A DNA stretch of 44,774 nucleotides from Clostridiaceae bacterium (GTDB taxonomy: Bacteria > Bacillota > Clostridia > Saccharofermentanales > UBA5734). The position numbers and the translations under genes are program-made. Of the stretch, positions 39,122 through 44,774 are shown piece by piece. The notes beneath the pieces were generated by a model. The model saw only the letters and a list, made by a program, of their open reading frames with translations. It had not been told where the DNA came from and did no database searches. Within the stretch, counting starts at the first letter, position 1. Each line of letters starts with the position of its first letter. The stretch lies in assembly GCA_012523135.1 (NCBI GenBank), contig JAAYJD010000014.1:1-44774 (forward strand). The letters are read 5' to 3'.

Positions 39122-40281
39122 TTCCCTGCCTGGATGTCCGCGGCGGTCGCGTCGTCAAAGGCGTCAATTTCGTCGATATCCGCGATGCCGGCGATCCGGT
39201 GGCGTCGGCGCGTGCCTATAACGACGCCGGTGCCGACGAACTGGTCTTCCTGGACATCTCCGCGACACTGGAAGAGCGCGACACCCTGATCGATGTTGTC
39301 AGCCAGGTGGCGGAACAGGTGTTCATCCCCTTCACGGTCGGCGGCGGCATCCGCAGCCTGGAGGATATCCGTAAAATACTCAAAGCAGGCGCCGATAAAA
39401 TTTCGCTGAATTCCGCGGCTGTGCTCAATCCGGATCTGGTCCGGGAGGCCTCCGACCGATTCGGCAGCCAGTGCGTGGTGGTTGCGATTGATGTCCGCCG
39501 CACGCCGCAAGGCCCGTATGAAGTCCTGATCGCGGGGGGGACCCGCTCTGCAGGCCTCGAAGCCGTCGCCTGGGCACGCAAGGTTGCCGAGCTCGGCGCC
39601 GGTGAAATTCTCCTGACCAGCATGGACCGGGACGGCACCAAGTCCGGCTACGATCTGGACATCACCCGCCAGATTGCCGACGCCGTTCCGATACCGGTGA
39701 TTGCGTCCGGCGGCGCGGGACGACTGGCCGATTTCTATGACGCCCTGACGCAAGGCGGCGCGGAAGCGGTTCTCGCGGCCAGCCTGTTCCATTTCGGGGA
39801 CATCACGATCCCGCAGCTCAAGCGCTACCTGGCGCTCCGGGAAATACCGGTCCGGTCTTCACCTGCCGAGCTGGAAGCGCTCGCCGGTTGTGCCAGGCCC
39901 TTTGCAGCCGGAACAGGTTTGGATGATCCCGCCGTTGCTGCGGCTATCTGGGCGCAGCTGAAAAAGGATGACCGGGGTCTGGTGCCCGTGATTGCCAGGC
40001 GGGCCGAAGACGGGGCCGTCCTGATGCAGGCATACGCCAACGAGGAGGCTTTCCGGGAAACGCTGGCCAGCGGCCTGATGCATTACTACAGCCGCAGCCG
40101 GGGCAAGCTCTGGCTCAAAGGCGAACAGTCCGGCCATTTTCAGCAGGTTCGCGCCCTGCGTGTCGATTGCGACGCGGATTGCCTGCTGGCGGATGTGCAC
40201 GCGTTTGGTCCCGCCTGCCACACCGGTGCCGAGACTTGTTTCTTTCGCACGATCGACGAACTGGCCGCCATAAAGCTTTGA
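39103..40281 (+). CDS. Fusion of HisF (imidazole glycerol phosphate synthase cyclase) and HisI (phosphoribosyl-AMP cyclohydrolase)
   Basis: N-terminal HisF ([49 protein letters not shown]) then HisI ([61 protein letters not shown]). Confidence 0.95.
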   Translation: MLAKRIIPCLDVRGGRVVKGVNFVDIRDAGDPVASARAYNDAGADELVFLDISATLEERDTLIDVVSQVAEQVFIPFTVGGGIRSLEDIRKILKAGADKISLNSAAVLNPDLVREASDRFGSQCVVVAIDVRRTPQGPYEVLIAGGTRSAGLEAVAWARKVAELGAGEILLTSMDRDGTKSGYDLDITRQIADAVPIPVIASGGAGRLADFYDALTQGGAEAVLAASLFHFGDITIPQLKRYLALREIPVRSSPAELEALAGCARPFAAGTGLDDPAVAAAIWAQLKKDDRGLVPVIARRAEDGAVLMQAYANEEAFRETLASGLMHYYSRSRGKLWLKGEQSGHFQQVRALRVDCDADCLLADVHAFGPACHTGAETCFFRTIDELAAIKL

Positions 40282-40320
40282 TGAAGCTGATGCCGGCCGC
40301 ATGATGCCAGGAGGATAACG

Positions 40321-40608
40321 ATGAGCCAGATTGGACAGATTCTCGATGAACTATATGATGTTGTGCTCGACCGCCAGGCCAATCCCAAGGAAGGGTCTTA
40401 CACCAACTACCTGCTGGGGAAAGGGCTGGATAAAATCTGCAAGAAAATCGGCGAAGAATCGGCTGAGGTCATCATCGCCGCCAAAAACCGCCAGCCGGCC
40501 GAGTTGACATACGAAGTGGCCGACCTGCTGTATCACCTGTGCGTTCTGCTGGTGGAGCAGGAAGTTCGTTTTGACGAAATCGAAAAAGAGCTGCGCCAGC
40601 GGCGTTGA
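40321..40608 (+). CDS. hisE: Phosphoribosyl-ATP diphosphatase
   Basis: PKEGSYTNYLLGKGLDKICKKIGEESAEVIIAAKN, YEVADLLYHLCVLL. Confidence 0.95.
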   Translation: MSQIGQILDELYDVVLDRQANPKEGSYTNYLLGKGLDKICKKIGEESAEVIIAAKNRQPAELTYEVADLLYHLCVLLVEQEVRFDEIEKELRQRR

Positions 40609-40618
40609 CGCCGCTGGC
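40595..40618 (+). terminator. Perfect GC-rich hairpin spanning the hisE stop codon; no U-tract
   Basis: GCCAGCGGCGT-TG-ACGCCGCTGGC, perfect self-complementarity; terminator role uncertain. Confidence 0.5.
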
Positions 40619-40645
40619 CAGCCTCTGGCACGTCATAAAAACTGT

Positions 40646-40674
40646 TTGACAAAAGACCCTGCCTGTGATAGAAT
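40646..40674 (+). promoter_or_regulatory. Promoter TTGACA-N17-TAGAAT for rpmG-secE-nusG
   Basis: Perfect -35, 5/6 -10, 17-bp spacer. Confidence 0.85.
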
Positions 40675-40705
40675 TCGTTTGCTTGTCCATAAAAGGGTCT
40701 TTTTT
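40651..40705 (+). terminator. Inverted repeat AAAAGACCCT…AGGGTCTTTT ending in a T-tract, overlapping the rpmG promoter
   Basis: Arms 40651-40660 and 40694-40703, then more T; loop of about 33 nt. Confidence 0.5.
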
Positions 40706-40749
40706 TTATGTGATGATCACAGACCAGACCAGGCGGAGGTGACCAACAG

Positions 40750-40914
40750 ATGGCTAAAGCAGGAGTACGGGACAAGGTGACCTTGTCATGCACCGTATGC
40801 AAACAGAGAAACTATGACACCAAGAAGAACAAGAAAAACAACCCTGACAGGTTGGAAATGAAGAAGTATTGCAGATTCTGCCGCAAGCATACCGATCACA
40901 AGGAAACCAAGTGA
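40750..40914 (+). CDS. rpmG: 50S ribosomal protein L33
   Basis: [54 protein letters not shown] read from sequence (54 aa, absent from ORF track); zinc CxxC pairs; GGAGGT SD. Confidence 0.96.
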   Translation: MAKAGVRDKVTLSCTVCKQRNYDTKKNKKNNPDRLEMKKYCRFCRKHTDHKETK

Positions 40915-40948
40915 GCGATAAGAGCAAGCTGATAAGGATGTGTTGAGG

Positions 40949-41335
40949 ATGGCAGAAAAAGCCAAGAAAGACAACCGGCCGACCAAGCCCGCCCCTGTAA
41001 AACGGAACTTCTTCCAGAAAGTGGCCGCCTTTTTCGTCACGACTGGGAAGAAGCTGAAAAACTTCTTTGTCAATCTCAAGGCAGAGCTGAAACGGGTCGT
41101 ATGGCCGGACCGCAAGCGCCTGATCCAGAGTACGGCGACGGTTCTGGCGATTTGCCTGATCATTGGAGTCCTGCTGTTTGTCATCGACACGGTTCTCAGT
41201 GGCACCTTGAACGCCATTGGCTTTTATTCGCCTCAAGTGACAACGACGGCAACGACAACCGGCACGACGGCCGCTACAACGACCGCCACAACGACCGAAT
41301 CCGGAACAAGCGCCACGACGGCGCAGGCCGGGTAA
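40949..41335 (+). CDS. secE: Preprotein translocase subunit SecE with Thr-rich C-terminal tail
   Basis: LKAELKRVVWPDRKRLIQSTATVLAICLIIGVLLFVIDTVLS; position between rpmG and nusG. Confidence 0.93.
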   Translation: MAEKAKKDNRPTKPAPVKRNFFQKVAAFFVTTGKKLKNFFVNLKAELKRVVWPDRKRLIQSTATVLAICLIIGVLLFVIDTVLSGTLNAIGFYSPQVTTTATTTGTTAATTTATTTESGTSATTAQAG

Positions 41336-41350
41336 AGGAGTACGCAAGCT

Positions 41351-41887
41351 ATGGTCGAAGAAACCTCCTCGGAAGCCAAATGGTATGTTGTCCATACTTA
41401 TTCCGGGTATGAAAACAAAGTAAAGGCGACCTTGGAGCGAATCGTCGAAAATCGCGGCATCCAGGAATATATCCAGGAAGTCTCTGTTCCCATGGAGGAA
41501 CAAGTTGAGATCAAGGATGGCAAAAAGAAGGTCACCCAGCGCAAGATCTATCCAGGCTATGTTCTGGTCAAGATGACGCTGACGGATGAGATCTGGTATA
41601 TCGTCCGCAATACGCGCGGTGTAACCGGTTTCGTCGGACCCTCAAGCTCCAAGCCCACGCCGTTGACCGATGAAGAGCTGATGCTGATGGGCCTCGAGTC
41701 AAGCTGGGAACCCGTTGTCGACTACGATGTCGGCGATTCGGTCAAGGTGATCAACGGGCCGCTCGAAAGCTTTATCGGCACCGTCGAGGACATCAACCTC
41801 GACAAGAAGAAGGTGCGCGTGCTCGTTTCCATGTTTGGCCGCGAAACACCGGTCGAACTGGAATTGACGCAGATCCTGCGCATTTAA
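41351..41887 (+). CDS. nusG: Transcription termination/antitermination protein NusG
   Basis: [51 protein letters not shown]-terminal KOW. Confidence 0.97.
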   Translation: MVEETSSEAKWYVVHTYSGYENKVKATLERIVENRGIQEYIQEVSVPMEEQVEIKDGKKKVTQRKIYPGYVLVKMTLTDEIWYIVRNTRGVTGFVGPSSSKPTPLTDEELMLMGLESSWEPVVDYDVGDSVKVINGPLESFIGTVEDINLDKKKVRVLVSMFGRETPVELELTQILRI

Positions 41888-41962
41888 GCAAGACTGCTCC
41901 GCATGGTCCGGCTCAGGCCGGCCGTGCCGCAGATAGAGAACCAGATTTGGGAGGTGGCCGTT

Positions 41963-42391
41963 ATGGCAAAAAAAGTCACAGGGTATGTGAAATTGCAGAT
42001 ACCCGCAGGCAAAGCCACACCAGCGCCGCCGGTAGGACCAGCCCTTGGTCAGCATGGTGTCAACATTTCCATGTTTGTCAAGGAATTTAATGAAAGAACA
42101 GCAAAGGATGTTGGCCTGATCATTCCGGTCATCATCACGATCTACGCGGATCGTTCGTTTACTTTCATTACCAAGACTCCTCCGGTGCCCGTGCTGCTGA
42201 AAAAGGCATGCAACATTGAAAGCGGATCCGGCAAACCCAACCGGGAAAAAGTTGCCAAGATCCCCCGTTCGGAAGTCCTGAAGATCGCCCAGATGAAGAT
42301 GGTCGACACCAATGCGTCGGACATCGAATCCTGTGCCCGGATGGTCGCCGGAACAGCCAGAAGCATGGGCATTGTCGTCATTGACGATTAA
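41963..42391 (+). CDS. rplK: 50S ribosomal protein L11
   Basis: [43 protein letters not shown]. Confidence 0.97.
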   Translation: MAKKVTGYVKLQIPAGKATPAPPVGPALGQHGVNISMFVKEFNERTAKDVGLIIPVIITIYADRSFTFITKTPPVPVLLKKACNIESGSGKPNREKVAKIPRSEVLKIAQMKMVDTNASDIESCARMVAGTARSMGIVVIDD

Positions 42392-42414
42392 GGCGCCGGA
42401 AGGAGTGAAAGACG

Positions 42415-43107
42415 ATGAATAGAGGCAAGCGTTATCAAGACCTGTCGAAGCTGATCGACCGGACCGTCCAGTACGAGCCGGCGGATGCCATCGACTTGGT
42501 GCAAAAGACAGCCAAGGCCAAGTTTGACGAAACCATCGAGATGCACATCCGACTCGGCGTCGACTCCCGTCACGCTGACCAACAGGTGCGCGGCGCTGTC
42601 GTGCTGCCCCATGGCACCGGCCGGACCAAGCGTGTGCTGGTTTTCGCCAAGGGACCCAAAGCCGACGAGGCCAGGGAAGCCGGAGCAGATTTTGTCGGTG
42701 CCGAAGACATGGTCGACAAAATTCGCAATGAGAACTGGTTTGATTACGATGTTGTCGTCGCAACACCGGACATGATGGGTGTCGTCGGGCGTCTCGGCCG
42801 CGTGCTCGGTCCCAAGGGCCTGATGCCCAACCCCAAGTCAGGCACCGTCACCATGGACCTGACCCGGGCCATCGCCGAGATCAAGGCCGGTAAGATCGAG
42901 TACCGCCTGGACAAGAGCAACATCATCCACTGCCCGCTGGGCAAGGCGTCGTTCGGTCAGGATAAGCTGGCGGAAAACTTCAAAGTTCTGATGGACGCGA
43001 TCATCCGGGCCAAGCCGGCCGCATCCAAGGGCCAGTACCTGCGCAGCGTGACGATCACCGCGACCATGGGCCCCGGAATCAAGATCAACACAGCCAGAAT
43101 CAGCTAA
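42415..43107 (+). CDS. rplA: 50S ribosomal protein L1
   Basis: [45 protein letters not shown]. Confidence 0.97.
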   Translation: MNRGKRYQDLSKLIDRTVQYEPADAIDLVQKTAKAKFDETIEMHIRLGVDSRHADQQVRGAVVLPHGTGRTKRVLVFAKGPKADEAREAGADFVGAEDMVDKIRNENWFDYDVVVATPDMMGVVGRLGRVLGPKGLMPNPKSGTVTMDLTRAIAEIKAGKIEYRLDKSNIIHCPLGKASFGQDKLAENFKVLMDAIIRAKPAASKGQYLRSVTITATMGPGIKINTARIS

Positions 43108-43113
43108 CAACGC

Positions 43114-43135
43114 GCGGCCGTTGACAGACGGCCGC
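43114..43135. repeat. GCGGCCG-TTGACAGA-CGGCCGC inverted repeat enclosing the rplJ -35 box
   Basis: Perfect 7-bp arms 43114-43120 and 43129-43135. Confidence 0.75.
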
Positions 43136-43149
43136 AAACCAGCTAGAAT
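43121..43149 (+). promoter_or_regulatory. Promoter TTGACA-N17-TAGAAT for rplJL
   Basis: Perfect -35, 17-bp spacer, 5/6 -10. Confidence 0.85.
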
Positions 43150-43154
43150 AGCCG

Positions 43155-43280
43155 CATGCGCCCAAGACAGCAGGATTCCTCAAGGAAGTAAACGTCAGCC
43201 GTCCTGCCGAGGCTGCAGAGCCAGATTGTTTCATGAATCTGTCCTGCCCCTCTTGTCTTCAGGCGAGAGGGGCTTTATTT
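43155..43280 (+). ncRNA. Ribosomal protein L10 leader with terminator-like hairpin
   Basis: Structured 5' UTR between promoter and rplJ; GCCCCTCT…AGAGGGGC followed by TTTATTTT (43246-43280). Confidence 0.82.
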
Positions 43281-43300
43281 TGACCAGAAGGAGGGATAAT

Positions 43301-43837
43301 ATGCCCAGTAAAAAGGTATTGGAAACCAAGCAGGGGATCGTGGACGAACTGGCCCAGGAATTCAGCCAGGCGCAATCGATCGTTTTGGCCGAATACCGTG
43401 GATTGACCGTCGCCCAGGACACCGAGATGCGGACCGCGCTGCGCAAGGAAGAAGTCACATACAAGGTCATCAAGAACACCTTGTCTTCGCGGGCGCTCGC
43501 CCAGGCGGGATTCAACGGCCTTGACGATTACCTCACGGGACCGACAGCCATTGCCTACAGCAAGAAAGACATGATCAGTCCGGCAAAGGTGCTCAAGGAA
43601 TTCTCGACCAAGTACAACAAGCTGGTTCTCAAAGGCGGCTTCCTTGAGGGACAGGTTCTGGACCTCGATGGCCTGAACCGTCTGGCCAGCATCCCTGGCC
43701 GCGACGTGCTATATGGCCAGCTTGTTTTTGGCCTGATGTCACCGATCACCAGTTTGGCTTTCGTCTTGAACGCCATCCGGGAGAAAATGGAAGCCGGAGC
43801 CGGCGAGGCCGCTCCCGCAGAAACCGCAGAAGCATAA
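43301..43837 (+). CDS. rplJ: 50S ribosomal protein L10
   Basis: [44 protein letters not shown]. Confidence 0.96.
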   Translation: MPSKKVLETKQGIVDELAQEFSQAQSIVLAEYRGLTVAQDTEMRTALRKEEVTYKVIKNTLSSRALAQAGFNGLDDYLTGPTAIAYSKKDMISPAKVLKEFSTKYNKLVLKGGFLEGQVLDLDGLNRLASIPGRDVLYGQLVFGLMSPITSLAFVLNAIREKMEAGAGEAAPAETAEA

Positions 43838-43862
43838 AGGATATAATCAGGAGGTCATAAAA

Positions 43863-44243
43863 ATGGCAAGTGAAAAAGTGAGCAAGTTTATCGAAGACGT
43901 CAAGGCTCTATCCGTCATGGAACTGGCAGAGCTTGTGAAAGCCCTTGAAGAAGAGTTCGGCGTCTCCGCCGCAGCCATGGCCGCCGCTCCGGCCGCCGGT
44001 GCTGCCGCTGTAGAAGCCCAGGTCGAAGAGCAGACGGAATTCACCGTCATCCTCAAGGCCGCCGGTGCCAGCAAGATCGCCGTTATCAAGGCCGTGCGCG
44101 AACTGACGGGTCTCGGACTCAAGGACGCCAAGGATCTGGTTGACAGCGCGCCTAAGGCCGTCAAGGAAAACGTCAGCAAGGAAGACGCCGACAGCGTTGC
44201 CAAGAAGCTGACCGAAGCCGGAGCCGAAGTCGAAGTCAAGTAA
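43863..44243 (+). CDS. rplL: 50S ribosomal protein L7/L12
   Basis: [70 protein letters not shown]. Confidence 0.97.
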   Translation: MASEKVSKFIEDVKALSVMELAELVKALEEEFGVSAAAMAAAPAAGAAAVEAQVEEQTEFTVILKAAGASKIAVIKAVRELTGLGLKDAKDLVDSAPKAVKENVSKEDADSVAKKLTEAGAEVEVK

Positions 44244-44257
44244 TCTGTGATCAGGAA

Positions 44258-44289
44258 AAGCCTGGCCGCCGTTCGCGGCGGCCAGGCTT
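44258..44289 (+). terminator. Perfect 14-bp hairpin with TTCG tetraloop after rplL; essentially no U-tract
   Basis: AAGCCTGGCCGCCG-TTCG-CGGCGGCCAGGCTT. Confidence 0.7.
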
Positions 44290-44427
44290 AAGCCGATTCG
44301 CACATTATGCGATTTAAAGATTTCGTGATGATTGAAATGCATATAGCAAAATGATTTTGAGCATGTGTTTCACAAAATTATGATTCTGATGATGGGACAG
44401 CGGCGGTCATGAATTCGGATAAACGCC

Positions 44428-44457
44428 TTGACAAACAGCCGGGTCTACTGGTAGAAT
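44428..44457 (+). promoter_or_regulatory. Promoter TTGACA-N18-TAGAAT for the tRNA cluster
   Basis: Perfect -35, 18-bp spacer, 5/6 -10, just upstream of the first tRNA. Confidence 0.8.
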
Positions 44458-44491
44458 CATGAAGCACCTTGAAAGGCATCCCCATAATCGT

Positions 44492-44568
44492 GGCGGCGTA
44501 GCTCAGTTGGCCAGAGCATTCGGTTCATACCCGAACTGTCGTTGGTTCAAATCCGACCGCCGCTACCA
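44492..44568 (+). tRNA. tRNA-Met (CAT), elongator-like
   Basis: Cloverleaf: GGCGGCG acceptor, TTCGG-TTCATAC-CCGAA anticodon arm, GTTGG-TTCAAAT-CCGAC T arm, encoded CCA. Confidence 0.95.
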
Positions 44569-44571
44569 CAT

Positions 44572-44646
44572 GGCCCGTTGGTCAAGCGGTTAAGACATCG
44601 CCCTTTCACGGCGAAGACAGGAGTTCGATTCTCCTACGGGTCACCA
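44572..44646 (+). tRNA. tRNA-Glu (TTC)
   Basis: GGCCCGT acceptor, anticodon loop CTTTCAC, encoded CCA. Confidence 0.95.
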
Positions 44647-44651
44647 TTTGT

Positions 44652-44727
44652 GGGTGCTTAGCTCAGCTGGGAGAGCACATGCTTCACACGCATGGGGTCG
44701 CAGGTTCAAGTCCTGTAGTACCCACCA
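44652..44727 (+). tRNA. tRNA-Val (CAC)
   Basis: CATGC-TTCACAC-GCATG anticodon arm, GGGTGCT/AGTACCC acceptor, encoded CCA. Confidence 0.93.
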
Positions 44728-44731
44728 AGCT

Positions 44732-44774
44732 GCGGGATTAACTCAGTGGTAGAGTGTCACCTTGCCAAGGTGAA
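44732..44774 (+). tRNA. tRNA-Gly (GCC), truncated by window end
   Basis: GCGGGATTAACTCAGTGG…TCACC-TTGCCAA-GGTGA anticodon arm. Confidence 0.92.

Noticed and set aside
41699-42766. 355-aa minus-strand ORF
   Set aside because: Antisense to nusG/rplK/rplA.
44328-44395. C/D-box-like motifs (GTGATGA … CTGA)
   Set aside because: C/D guide RNAs are archaeal/eukaryotic; the motifs are short and expected by chance in AT-rich sequence.

Overview
High-GC bacterial window; T-box leader, L10 leader, ntp-type V-ATPase and sigma-A style promoters suggest a Firmicutes/Clostridia-like anaerobe (inference). It is gene dense and mostly housekeeping, with no CRISPR array, transposase, prophage or rRNA seen. 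In order: C-terminal gene fragment; zinc-ribbon membrane protein (-); tex; acyltransferase with a zinc-ribbon tail; a T-box leader (specifier UUC = Phe) driving a phenylacetate-CoA ligase; a Thr/Pro-rich transglutaminase-like lipoprotein (-); a small type IV pilus-like operon (gspF/pilC, pseudopilins, pilT); an aromatic amino acid supraoperon (tyrA, aroE-aroK fusion, aroF, aroB, aroA, aroC, aroQ, pheA); an ABC exporter pair; a nine-gene V-type ATPase operon whose K subunit carries Na+-site residues; a his operon (hisZ-G-D-C-B-purC-H-A-[hisF-hisI fusion]-E); rpmG-secE-nusG-rplK-rplA; L10 leader-rplJ-rplL; and a tRNA cluster Met-Glu-Val-Gly (the last truncated). Most interesting: (1) a Phe T-box on a PaaK-type ligase, which implies starvation-induced Phe synthesis from phenylacetate; (2) an unusually structured his promoter with a perfect 10-bp inverted repeat flanking the -10 box plus a 15-bp leader hairpin; (3) purC translationally coupled inside the his operon; (4) the aroE-aroK and hisF-hisI fusions. 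No wholly novel multi-gene system could be demonstrated from sequence alone.
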